DNA of 64,000 bases from positions 1 through 64,000 of the forward strand of contig NZ_PDKB01000008.1 of the NCBI RefSeq assembly GCF_003316695.1, written 5' to 3'. Below the pieces are notes generated by a model. The model was not told the origin of the DNA and did not search any database. It worked only from the letters and a program-made list of their open reading frames with translations. Position numbers and translations under genes: made by a program. The number at the start of each line of letters is the position of its first letter. Within the stretch, counting starts at the first letter, position 1. This document shows, piece by piece, positions 48,534 through 57,603 of the stretch. This DNA is from Aliarcobacter vitoriensis (lineage in GTDB: Bacteria; Campylobacterota; Campylobacteria; Campylobacterales; Arcobacteraceae).

Positions 48534-49033
48534 TATTCGAAATCCTTTGATTTTTCATTTGCCATTAAAGCTTTTTTATTTAATACAAAATCTTCTCTTT
48601 TTGAAGATGTAAAAGAGAAAATTCCAGTATCCATTCGTATTGCATCACAAGGACAAGCTTCTACACAATATCCACAGAATACACATTCTAGTAAATCTAT
48701 TTTAAACTCTTTTGGTCGTTTTTCATCAACACCATCAAATCTCTCTTCAGCTTCAATAAATATACACTCTGCTGGACAAGCTGTTGCACACATAAAACAT
48801 GCAACACACTTTTCAGTTCCATCATCATGTTTTGTAAGTCTATGAACACCTCTATATCTTGGTGTTATATCTGTTGGTTGAACTTCAGGATATTGAAGAG
48901 TATTTACTCCTCCAACATCTTTTAAATTTTTAAAAAAGTGTTTAAAAGTTGTTTTCATACCGCCTGCAATCCCAGGTAAGTATAATTTATCTTTTAGTGA
49001 ATTTCCATATCTTGGTACTACTTTTATTGCCAT
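48533..49033 (-). CDS. nuoI: NADH-quinone oxidoreductase subunit I
   Basis: 166 aa. Two [4Fe-4S] motifs, CVACFMCATACPAEC and CVFCGYCVEACPCDA, bind clusters N6a and N6b that link the peripheral arm to NuoB. Two bases from nuoH. Confidence 0.96.
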   Translation of the reverse strand: MAIKVVPRYGNSLKDKLYLPGIAGGMKTTFKHFFKNLKDVGGVNTLQYPEVQPTDITPRYRGVHRLTKHDDGTEKCVACFMCATACPAECIFIEAEERFDGVDEKRPKEFKIDLLECVFCGYCVEACPCDAIRMDTGIFSFTSSKREDFVLNKKALMANEKSKDFE

Positions 49034-49034
49034 A

Positions 49035-50309
49035 TTAATTTCCTATCACAACAATTATTGCTGTTACAACTATATTTAAAAGAGCCAATGGAATAAGAAC
49101 TTTCCAACCTAGCATTTGAAGTTGATCATATCTAAATCTTAAAACAGTCCATCTAACCCACATATAAACAAAAGCCATCATAAAGAACTTAACCATAAAT
49201 GTTCCAACTTGAATAACAGCAGTTGCAATATTAACTCCATTTGTTCCAAGACCAGTTACTAAGAATGATATTAAAAGAGCCATAATTCCTATACAAAGTG
49301 ACCAGAAAATAATAGTTAAAACTTTTGTTTCTTTCTCTCTACTTGTATCTTTACCAACAGCTTTATTATTTTTTTTCATCCATCTTGTAAATATAAATAT
49401 TTTAATAGGAAGTAAAATTATAATAGCTAGAATTACATAATTTATATTTGATTGAATAGTCTGTGTATCCATCCAAGGAATTTGATAACCACCAAAGAAT
49501 AAAGTAACAATTAAAGCACTTGAAGCACTCATAGCAGCATATTCACCAACTTGGAAAAGTCCAAACTTCATTGCACTATACTCTGTATGATATCCTGCAA
49601 CAATTTCGCTTTCTCCTTCAGCTAAGTCAAAAGGTGCTCTATTTGTTTCAGCAAAAGAACAAACAATAAAAATAATAGCAGCTATTGGTTGAATAAAAAT
49701 TCCCCACATAGGAATAACACCTAAATATGTTCCAGCTTGAGCATTTACCATATCTGTTAAATGAATTGTTCCATACGATATAATAATTGAAATTAAAGAT
49801 AATCCCATAGCTGCTTCATAAGAAATAACTTGTGCTGAAGCTCTAATAGAACCTAAAAGACCATATTTATTTGATGAAGCATAACCACCTAAAATTATTC
49901 CATAAACACTTAAACCTGCAAATGCTAAGAACCATAAAATTCCAAGTTCAGTAGGCACAGCTTGCATTGTGTGAGCTTTTCCATCTATTGTTAAAACATC
50001 AGCATATGGTATAACAGCAAAAGTTAAAAATGAACATAAAAATACTATAACAGGTGCAACTGTAAAGAAAAATTTATGTTTTACATGAGAAGGAGTAAAA
50101 TCTTCTTTAAAAATAAGTTTCAACATATCTGCAACTGCTTGAACTAATCCACCTAATCTAATAAACCCAATATTACATCTATTTGGTCCACTTCTATCTT
50201 GAATAAATCCAGCAATTCTTCTTTCCCACCAAACCCAAAGTGGAGTAAGTCCAACTGCAAGAACTACTGCAAGAAGTATATTTACGATAATTACAATAAC
50301 ACTACTCAT
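49035..50309 (-). CDS. nuoH: NADH-quinone oxidoreductase subunit H
   Basis: 424 aa, longer than the usual ~325 because of an extended C-terminal membrane region (about residues 295-424 with charged loop KKNNKAVGKDTSREKETKV). Motifs RIAGFIQDRSGPNRCN and ETNRAPFDLAEGESEIVAGYHTEY, which line the quinone entry, are intact. Overlaps nuoG by 4 bp. Confidence 0.93.
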   Translation of the reverse strand: MSSVIVIIVNILLAVVLAVGLTPLWVWWERRIAGFIQDRSGPNRCNIGFIRLGGLVQAVADMLKLIFKEDFTPSHVKHKFFFTVAPVIVFLCSFLTFAVIPYADVLTIDGKAHTMQAVPTELGILWFLAFAGLSVYGIILGGYASSNKYGLLGSIRASAQVISYEAAMGLSLISIIISYGTIHLTDMVNAQAGTYLGVIPMWGIFIQPIAAIIFIVCSFAETNRAPFDLAEGESEIVAGYHTEYSAMKFGLFQVGEYAAMSASSALIVTLFFGGYQIPWMDTQTIQSNINYVILAIIILLPIKIFIFTRWMKKNNKAVGKDTSREKETKVLTIIFWSLCIGIMALLISFLVTGLGTNGVNIATAVIQVGTFMVKFFMMAFVYMWVRWTVLRFRYDQLQMLGWKVLIPLALLNIVVTAIIVVIGN

Positions 50310-51742
50310 AAAGTTCCCTTTTCTATCATAGATTTTATATCCTCTATAATTGTAGTAATAGTTTTCATAGGATTATTTCTATTCATTTGTGAAACTACTT
50401 TTTGTCTAATTCCATCACAATTTATGTATGTTCCACTTTTCTCATAAAATGATGCAACACCTAAAGCTATATTAGATTTAGCAATTGTTAAACAGTGATG
50501 AGAAAATAGTGAAATTACTTTTTTATTCTCTAAAAGATTTAAATTTTCTTCAAAATAGCTATTCTCAACTATTATTACAGTTTTTGACTCATTCAATGAT
50601 TTTTCAAAAAACTCTTTTGTTTCATCAATATTTAACTCTTTAAATGAAGCTCGATTTGCTGTTTTGTCTTTTTGTCTTAGCCAATCATCACTTTGAATTT
50701 CATCATAAGTATTTGGTGAATATCCACTTAATTTAATATTTAATTTTTCACTTAAATTTTTGCAGTTTATCATCTCTTCATAAGATAAACTAGGACTTAA
50801 AAGCATCAAAATATCTTTTGAAGTAGATAATTCTTTGAAAATATTTGCAATAGCATTTGATATATTTGTTTCACTTTTTTCAATAAGTGCTGTTTCAAAT
50901 CTATTCTCTTGCTCATTATGATAAGACAATCTTCCCTTATCACATATAAACCAACCATTTACAGCTTTATTTACTCTTGGTCTAAATCTATAAATTAAAT
51001 CATCTTTATACTTTTCTTTTCTATGATCTACATGAATATTACACCCTTTTGAGCAACCACTACAAATAGCTTCAAAACTTTGTAAGAACCAAACTCTTTG
51101 TTTAAATCTGAAATCTTTACTTGTCAATGCCCCAACAGGACATAAATCAACAACATTCATAGCATATGGATTATCAAGTGGACGACCAGGGAAAGTTCCA
51201 ATTACAGAGTGATCTGTTCTACTTATTACACCCAATTCTGCAGTTTTTGTTATATCTTTACAGAATCTTACACATCTTAAGCACAGAACACATCGCTCTT
51301 GGTCTAACATTACATTAGAACCTAAATCAACTCTTTTTTCTGCATTATTCTTATCACTAAGAGCAAATCTTGAAGAGTAGAAACCAGATTCCATATAGTA
51401 ATCTTGTAATTTACACTCTCCAGCTTGATCACATGTAGGACAGTCGATAGGATGATTTATAAGTTCAAGTTCGAGAATATCTTTTCTCACTTTTTCAATC
51501 TTCTCACCTTTTGTTCTTACAATCATTCCATTTTTTATAGGAGTATCACAGGCAATTTGAGGTCTTTTTTGTCCCTCGATTTCAACCATACACATCCTAC
51601 AATTTCCATCTTTTCCCAACGCTTGATGATAACAAAAGTGAGGGATATGAATATTTTCATCTAATAATTTATCAATTAACAAGCTACCTTTAGTAGCTTG
51701 CATCTCGATACCATTAATTGTTATACTAACTGTTTCGGCCAT
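50306..51742 (-). CDS. nuoG: NADH-quinone oxidoreductase subunit G, shortened form
   Basis: 478 aa against roughly 680-900 in most bacteria. The iron-sulfur half is complete: [2Fe-2S] N1b (CYHQALGKDGNCRMCMVE), His-ligated N5 (HPIDCPTCDQAGEC), N4 (CVLCLRCVRFC and CPVGAL) and an N7-type motif (CSGCSKGCNI with a distant Cys in GWFICDKGR). The molybdopterin-like C-terminal domain is reduced to about 200 poorly conserved residues. The stop is followed at once by nuoH in frame overlap, so the truncation looks evolved rather than recent damage. Confidence 0.9.
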   Translation of the reverse strand: MAETVSITINGIEMQATKGSLLIDKLLDENIHIPHFCYHQALGKDGNCRMCMVEIEGQKRPQIACDTPIKNGMIVRTKGEKIEKVRKDILELELINHPIDCPTCDQAGECKLQDYYMESGFYSSRFALSDKNNAEKRVDLGSNVMLDQERCVLCLRCVRFCKDITKTAELGVISRTDHSVIGTFPGRPLDNPYAMNVVDLCPVGALTSKDFRFKQRVWFLQSFEAICSGCSKGCNIHVDHRKEKYKDDLIYRFRPRVNKAVNGWFICDKGRLSYHNEQENRFETALIEKSETNISNAIANIFKELSTSKDILMLLSPSLSYEEMINCKNLSEKLNIKLSGYSPNTYDEIQSDDWLRQKDKTANRASFKELNIDETKEFFEKSLNESKTVIIVENSYFEENLNLLENKKVISLFSHHCLTIAKSNIALGVASFYEKSGTYINCDGIRQKVVSQMNRNNPMKTITTIIEDIKSMIEKGTL

Positions 51743-51777
51743 GAATATATATCCCCTTAACCTTTTTTTTAAATTTA

Positions 51778-53064
51778 TTAATTACCTGTATATAGCTGTC
51801 TAGGTCTTGCAATTTTGTGTTTTGGATCTTGTTTTAATTCAGACCATTGTGCTAACCAACCTGGAGTTCTTCCAATAACAAAAATTGGAGTAAACATTTC
51901 AACTGGAATTTTTAGAGCTGTTAGAATTACACCAGAATAGAAATCAATATTTGGATATAAACCTCTTTCTTTAAAGTAATCATCACTTAAAGCAGCTTCT
52001 TCAACAGCAGCAGCAATATCTAATAATTTAGAATCAAGATTCAATTTCTCTCTTAATTGGTCTTGTAAACCTTTTAAAGTTTCAGCTCTTGGATCTCTAT
52101 TTTTATAAACTCTATGACCAAATCCCATAAGTCTAAATGGATCATTTTTGTCTTTTGCTTTTGCAATATATGAAGGAACATTTTTAATATCACCAATTAA
52201 TTTTAATTGATCCATAACTTTTTCATTTGCTCCACCATGTGCAGAACCCCATAAAGCTGAAATTCCAGAAGCAATAGCAACATAAGGGTGAGCTTCTGTT
52301 GAACCAACATTTCTTACAGTTGTAGTAGAAGCATTTTGTTCATGGTCTGCATGTAAAGTTAAAATTGCATCAAGTGCATCAACTTCAATTTGTGTTATTT
52401 CATCATTTTTACCATTACCTAAATATTTCATTCTTCCACCTGGATAAGCTCTTAACATATATAAGAAGTTTTCAGTGAAATATCTATTTACATCAGGATA
52501 AATTAGTGGTGTACCAATAGAATTTCTATATGCCATAGCTGCAATTGTTGGCATTTTTGCTAAAATTCTTCTTCTCATTATTTTAAAAGCAGCTTCATCT
52601 TCCAAATGTAAATGATCTTTATAAAATGCTGAAAGTGCCATTGTCGCAGCTCCCATAGTTGCCATTGGGTGTGCACCATCTGGTAAAGCATCAAATAATC
52701 TAATAATTCCTTCATTTAAAAAAGATCTATGTCTTATCTCTAAATCAAAATCTTTTGATTCTTGTTCATTTGGTAGTCTTGCATTCATTAAAAGGTGAGC
52801 AACATCTAAGAAAGAGTGTTTTCCAGCAAGATCAGCTATATCATACCCTCTATATCTTAATTCTGAATTTTCACCATCAATAAATGTGATTTTTGATTCG
52901 CAAGAAGCAGTTGAAGTATAACCTGGGTCATAAGTAAACATTCCTGAATCTTTATAAAAACTTGAAATATCAACTACACTAGGTCCTCTTGTACCATCTA
53001 CGATATTATATTCATAAGTTTTACCATTTCTATTGTCCGTAAAAGTCATTGTATTTTTTGCCAT
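51778..53064 (-). CDS. gltA: Citrate synthase, embedded in the nuo operon
   Basis: 428 aa, type II (E. coli-like) length. It condenses acetyl-CoA and oxaloacetate. Catalytic residues: His in GSAHGGANEKV, His in GFGHRVYKNRDPR, Asp in NIDFYSG. It sits between nuoF (20 bp upstream) and nuoG (35 bp downstream), same strand, with AAGGAG before its ATG and no terminator on either side, so it is co-transcribed with Complex I. It differs from the 383-aa prpC product elsewhere in the window. Confidence 0.95.
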   Translation of the reverse strand: MAKNTMTFTDNRNGKTYEYNIVDGTRGPSVVDISSFYKDSGMFTYDPGYTSTASCESKITFIDGENSELRYRGYDIADLAGKHSFLDVAHLLMNARLPNEQESKDFDLEIRHRSFLNEGIIRLFDALPDGAHPMATMGAATMALSAFYKDHLHLEDEAAFKIMRRRILAKMPTIAAMAYRNSIGTPLIYPDVNRYFTENFLYMLRAYPGGRMKYLGNGKNDEITQIEVDALDAILTLHADHEQNASTTTVRNVGSTEAHPYVAIASGISALWGSAHGGANEKVMDQLKLIGDIKNVPSYIAKAKDKNDPFRLMGFGHRVYKNRDPRAETLKGLQDQLREKLNLDSKLLDIAAAVEEAALSDDYFKERGLYPNIDFYSGVILTALKIPVEMFTPIFVIGRTPGWLAQWSELKQDPKHKIARPRQLYTGN

Positions 53065-53084
53065 TTAATTCTCCTTAGTTTTGG

Positions 53085-54335
53085 TTATTTTTTAAAATAT
53101 TCTTCAAATTCACTTCTAAACTTTATAACAATACTAGCTATGATATCTTTTACTGCTGGTGCGAAAACACAAACTGTTTTTCCATTCATAGTATCACATA
53201 CATCAAGTATTGTTTGTAAATCATCAGAAGTTGCTTTTCCATCTAATACATCTCTTAAGATTTTATCAATCCACCCACAACCTTCTCTACAAGGTGTACA
53301 TTGTCCGCAAGATTCATGATGATAGAATTCAATAATGTTTTTTGCAACATCAACCATTGAAGCACTTTCATCAATTACAATCATACCTCCTGTACCTAAA
53401 GTTGAGCCAATATCCCACATAGATTCATAGTCCAATACTGCACGTTCAACTTCATCAGCAGTTAATATTGGACATGATGTTCCTCCTGGAATGATAGCTT
53501 TCAGTTTTTTACCCTCAATCATTCCCCCACCTAAAATGTTTAGGAAGTCAATCATTTTATTACCATATTCCATTTCATAAACACCAGGATTTTTAACTGG
53601 TCCAGAAATAGCAAAAAGCATAGTTCCAGGAGATTTCTCTGTACCATATTTTGTATAACCTTCTGCTCCATTTTCAACAATATTTGGAACAGAAGATATT
53701 GTTTCAACATTATTTACAGTCGCTGGATCTCCATAAAACCATTCACACTCTTTCCCATGTGGTTTAAGTCTTGGATGTCCACGTTTTCCTTCTAAAGATT
53801 CTATTAGTGCAGATTTTTCTCCACAAATATATGCTCCTCCACCTCTATGAACCGTAATATCAACTTTAAAATCATATTTATCCATAATTTTATCACCAAT
53901 TATTTTAGCTTTATATGCTTCTTGAATAGCCTCATTCAATCTATCAATAAAGAATTTATATTCTCCTCTTATATAGATATAAGCATGATTTGCTTGAATT
54001 GCCCAACAAGTACAAATAATACCTTCTATTAAAATATGCGGGTCATATTGAAAAATTTGTCTATCTTTAAAAGTTCCTGGCTCACTTTCGTCACCATTGA
54101 CTATTAAATATCGTGGACGCTCGTCAACTGGTGGCATAAGCTCCCATTTTGGTCCACAGGCTGCTCCACCACCACCTTTTCCTCTTAACCCAGATTTTGT
54201 AACTTCAGCAGTAACTTCCTCTGGTTTCATAGTGAAAAGTTTATCTATTGATGAATATCTTCCATTTGCAAGAGCAACTTCAAGTTTATGAGAATTTGGA
54301 ATATCAAAATTTTTACTTACTATTCTAGTTACCAT
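53085..54335 (-). CDS. nuoF: NADH-quinone oxidoreductase subunit F (NADH/FMN-binding)
   Basis: 416 aa. The Gly-rich NADH site GLRGKGGGGAACGPKW, the FMN region (RGGGAYICGEKSALIESLEGKRG split in two motifs) and the N3 [4Fe-4S] ligands ESCGQCTPCREGC are all present. This is a canonical NADH-input subunit. Campylobacter jejuni and Helicobacter lack it and feed Complex I with flavodoxin or ferredoxin. Overlaps nuoE by 11 bp. Confidence 0.96.
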   Translation of the reverse strand: MVTRIVSKNFDIPNSHKLEVALANGRYSSIDKLFTMKPEEVTAEVTKSGLRGKGGGGAACGPKWELMPPVDERPRYLIVNGDESEPGTFKDRQIFQYDPHILIEGIICTCWAIQANHAYIYIRGEYKFFIDRLNEAIQEAYKAKIIGDKIMDKYDFKVDITVHRGGGAYICGEKSALIESLEGKRGHPRLKPHGKECEWFYGDPATVNNVETISSVPNIVENGAEGYTKYGTEKSPGTMLFAISGPVKNPGVYEMEYGNKMIDFLNILGGGMIEGKKLKAIIPGGTSCPILTADEVERAVLDYESMWDIGSTLGTGGMIVIDESASMVDVAKNIIEFYHHESCGQCTPCREGCGWIDKILRDVLDGKATSDDLQTILDVCDTMNGKTVCVFAPAVKDIIASIVIKFRSEFEEYFKK

Positions 54336-54810
54336 TTTTGCACTCCCAAATTATCTTCTCTAATTTTTCTTTATTTAATTTTCCATGATAAACATTATTC
54401 AAAGCTATCATTGGAGCATCTCCACAAGCACCTTGACATTCAACTTCATTAAAAGTAAATAATCCATCGCTACTAGTTTGTCCAGGTTCTAAACCTAAAG
54501 TGTCTTTTATAAATGCTTTAAGTTCATTTGCTCCCATAAGCATACATGATACAGTTTTGCATAACTCTATATGATATTTACCAATAGGTTTTAGATTAAA
54601 CATTGTATAAAACGTTGCTACTTCATAAACTTGCATTGGACTTTTTTCAACTTTTGACGCTACATAAACCATAGCTTCTGGACTTACCCAACCTTCTTGT
54701 TCTTGAACTATCCAAAGTGCAGGTAACATACAAGAGTCTAATTTTGGATATCTTGATACATACTCTTGAAATTTTGCTTCATTTTCTGGTGTATAACTAA
54801 AATTACTCAT
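54325..54810 (-). CDS. nuoE: NADH-quinone oxidoreductase subunit E
   Basis: 161 aa. The thioredoxin-like [2Fe-2S] N1a site is complete: Cys84 and Cys89 (CKTVSC), Cys125 and Cys129 (CQGAC). Its presence with NuoF indicates a real NADH dehydrogenase module. It overlaps nuoCD by one base. Confidence 0.95.
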   Translation of the reverse strand: MSNFSYTPENEAKFQEYVSRYPKLDSCMLPALWIVQEQEGWVSPEAMVYVASKVEKSPMQVYEVATFYTMFNLKPIGKYHIELCKTVSCMLMGANELKAFIKDTLGLEPGQTSSDGLFTFNEVECQGACGDAPMIALNNVYHGKLNKEKLEKIIWECKNGN

Positions 54811-56444
54811 TATCTATCAAACTCCCCAGCAATAAAATTCAAACTAGCCATCGTAATAACAGCATCTGCAAGCATTGTACCTTCAACAATTTTTGAATAA
54901 GCGGCAAGTGAGTAAAAACAAGGTGGACGGCATTTTACTTTGTATGGTCTACCACTTCCATCACTTACAATAAAGAACCCTAATTCACCATTTGTAGCTT
55001 CAGTTGAACTGTAATATTCTCCTTTTGGAACATGAATCCCTTCAAAAGTTAGCTTAAATTGATTCATAAGCCCTTCAATATTTCCATAAACATCTCTTTT
55101 TAATGGTAATACAGCATTTGGTGCATATACATTTATAGCACCGTCAGGCATATTTTTCATAGCTTGTCTAATTATTCTAATAGATTGAATCATCTCTTCG
55201 AATCTACACATCATTCTATCGTAAACATCTCCATGACTTCCAATAACTACATCAAAATCAAAGTTTTCGTATCCATAATATGGTTTGTCTTTTCTTAAAT
55301 CATGAGCTACTCCAGCAGCTCTTAAGTTTGGTCCAGAAATACCATATTGTATAGCGAAATCAGGTTTAATAATTCCTACATCTTGAGTTCTGTCTTGGTA
55401 AATTCTATTATGAGCTATTAAAGATAGAACATCATCTATAGCACTTTCTGTTGTTTTTAAAACTGCTTCTAAATCAGTATCAAATCCATCATATAAATCA
55501 AATTCTAAACCACCAATTCTTGTGTAAGTATTTGTAAGTCTAGCACCTGTTAATTTTGATAATAAATCATAAGCCTGATCTCTTGCAGAGAATAAGTACC
55601 ATAAACTTGTAAGTCCACCTAAATCTACCATGTTTGCAGCATTACAAACTATGTGGTCAATAATTCTACTTAATTCTCCAATTACAACTCTTATCATTTT
55701 TGCTCTTGGTGTTATGTCTATTTTTAGCATATCTTCGATAGCTTTTGCCCAACCAATATTGTTTAATATAGCACTACAATAATTTAATCTATCTGTATAA
55801 GGAATAACTTGTGAATATGTGTGATTTTCACAGGCTTTTTCGAAACCTCTATGTAAATATCCAATTTCAGTTACACAAGCTGTTATAGTTTCACCTTCCA
55901 TAGCAACAAAGTTTCTTATTGTTCCATGACTTGCTGGGTGAGAAGGACCAACATTTAAAAGCATTAAATCATCTATTTCTGTATCATTGTAACCTTTAGA
56001 TTTAAGTAAAGGTAACATTTCATCCATCAAATCTTCAGTTTCTGTACAAATTTGCCCTTTTGTGATTTGATAATCTTTTCTTAAAGGATGTCCTGTAAAT
56101 TGGTGGTGATTTAAAACTCGTTTTAAATTTGGATGACCTTTAAATTTTATACCATATTGGTCATAAGCTTCTCTTTCCGCCCAATCTGCAGAACCATAAA
56201 TATCAAAAATAGAGTCAATTTCTAAAGTTTCATCATCTACAAAAGTTTTAATTGTTGTCTCTTTTTTAAAATTTGAAGTTCTTAATACATAAACAACTGC
56301 AAATCTTGAAGGTGTTACATCAGGAAATTTTAAATAATCAATAGCTGTAATATCTAGTAAAATTTCAAAGTTTTCTTCATTTTTTAGTTTTAAAAGAGTA
56401 GTTCTTAAATCTTTTGAGTTAATTAGTAAATCACACTTAAACAT
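54810..56444 (-). CDS. nuoCD: Fused NADH-quinone oxidoreductase subunits C and D
   Basis: 544 aa. Residues ~1-150 are NuoC ([17 protein letters not shown]...[10 protein letters not shown]) and ~160-544 are NuoD ([24 protein letters not shown], ending GEFDR). The quinone-site His of NuoD lies in HPASHG. C-D fusions are well known in gamma-proteobacteria; here the fusion is seamless with no stop or frameshift. Overlaps nuoB by 8 bp. Confidence 0.95.
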   Translation of the reverse strand: MFKCDLLINSKDLRTTLLKLKNEENFEILLDITAIDYLKFPDVTPSRFAVVYVLRTSNFKKETTIKTFVDDETLEIDSIFDIYGSADWAEREAYDQYGIKFKGHPNLKRVLNHHQFTGHPLRKDYQITKGQICTETEDLMDEMLPLLKSKGYNDTEIDDLMLLNVGPSHPASHGTIRNFVAMEGETITACVTEIGYLHRGFEKACENHTYSQVIPYTDRLNYCSAILNNIGWAKAIEDMLKIDITPRAKMIRVVIGELSRIIDHIVCNAANMVDLGGLTSLWYLFSARDQAYDLLSKLTGARLTNTYTRIGGLEFDLYDGFDTDLEAVLKTTESAIDDVLSLIAHNRIYQDRTQDVGIIKPDFAIQYGISGPNLRAAGVAHDLRKDKPYYGYENFDFDVVIGSHGDVYDRMMCRFEEMIQSIRIIRQAMKNMPDGAINVYAPNAVLPLKRDVYGNIEGLMNQFKLTFEGIHVPKGEYYSSTEATNGELGFFIVSDGSGRPYKVKCRPPCFYSLAAYSKIVEGTMLADAVITMASLNFIAGEFDR

Positions 56445-56952
56445 CTAGAAATCCTTTGTACTCTTTTACTCTATCTTTTAGAATTGATTCATTTTTTGCT
56501 TTTTCTTGAATTCTCATAATTGCATCAAGAACAGCTTCAGGTCTTGGAGGACAACCAGCTACATATTCATCAACTGGAATAATTTCATCTATACCTTGAA
56601 CTGTTGCATAATTGTCATAAAAACCTCCACTACAGGCACATGCACCCATAGATATAACCCATTTAGGTTCACACATTTGTTCATAGATTTTTTTCAAAAT
56701 CGGTGCTTGTTTGTATGAAATAGTTCCAGCAACTATCAACAAATCTGCTTGTCTTGGTGAGAATCTTACAACTTCTGCTCCAAATCTTGAAACATCATAT
56801 TTAGCGGCAGCTACTGCCATAAATTCGATACCACAACAGGCTGTTCCAAAAGCCATTGGCCAAAGAGAGAAAGATCTTCCCCAATTAACTGCGGCATCAA
56901 GTTTTGTAGTGATAATAGAATCACCTAAGTTTGATTCAACTCCTAATCCCAT
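56437..56952 (-). CDS. nuoB: NADH-quinone oxidoreductase subunit B
   Basis: 171 aa. The N2 cluster ligands are visible: Cys39-Cys40 (GTACCGIE), the Cys in GACACSGG and the Cys in VAGCPPRPE. It passes electrons from N2 to quinone. It overlaps nuoA by 10 bp. Confidence 0.96.
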   Translation of the reverse strand: MGLGVESNLGDSIITTKLDAAVNWGRSFSLWPMAFGTACCGIEFMAVAAAKYDVSRFGAEVVRFSPRQADLLIVAGTISYKQAPILKKIYEQMCEPKWVISMGACACSGGFYDNYATVQGIDEIIPVDEYVAGCPPRPEAVLDAIMRIQEKAKNESILKDRVKEYKGFLDV

Positions 56953-57305
56953 GATAAAGCCTTTTTCTTATAAATATAGATTAACCCAATAAATAGTAAT
57001 CCCATAAAGATGAACATTTTATATAGACCTGCAACTCCTAATTCTACTACATTTACAGCCCAAGGGAACATAAAAATTACCTCTACGTCAAATAGTAAAA
57101 ATGAGATTGCAACTAGATAGAACTTTACAGAAAATCTTATGTTTGTTGTTCCAATAGGGTTCGTAATACCACTTTCATAAACATTGTTTTTTAGCTGTGA
57201 ATTTTCATTTCTCGGACCTATAAATCTTGTAAGTACAAATACACCTGCAAGAATTAAGCCAATAGCAACAAAAATTGCAGATGCTAAGATTAGTTCAGCT
57301 GACAT
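56943..57305 (-). CDS. nuoA: NADH-quinone oxidoreductase subunit A
   Basis: 120 aa, three membrane helices, with the family motif [43 protein letters not shown] present in separated parts (YESGI and LLFDVEVIF). First gene of the operon; TTAGGAAAAAAG is the ribosome site. The 298-bp gap upstream holds its promoter. Confidence 0.93.
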   Translation of the reverse strand: MSAELILASAIFVAIGLILAGVFVLTRFIGPRNENSQLKNNVYESGITNPIGTTNIRFSVKFYLVAISFLLFDVEVIFMFPWAVNVVELGVAGLYKMFIFMGLLFIGLIYIYKKKALSWD

Positions 57306-57342
57306 CTTTTTTCCTAATTCTAAAAAATTTTAATCAACCCTG

Positions 57343-57348
57343 ATTGTA
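57343..57348 (-). promoter_or_regulatory. Promoter -10 of the nuo operon
   Basis: TACAAT on the minus strand, 37 bp before the nuoA ATG, in a G-containing context GTGTACAATCAGG. The rest of 57349-57603 is AT-rich and contains two copies of TTTATGCTAC (57456-57465 and 57500-57509) and a second TACAAT (57531-57536) facing the plus-strand UbiD-type gene. Confidence 0.5.
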
Positions 57349-57603
57349 CACAAATTTATCAAACTAAACAATTTAAATTAACTTTTTTATCTCTTTTTAT
57401 AAATTAGAGTGTGAAAAAATGTAATACTTACTTTTAAAAATTTATTATTTTATATTTTATGCTACATTTAATAAAGTTTATAATTTCTAACATATAGAAT
57501 TTATGCTACTAAAAGAAACATATATAAGAATACAATTAGATTATTTTAATAAATAAAATGATAAAGTGAAAGTACTGTATTTAAATTAATTTTAGGGAAG
57601 AAT

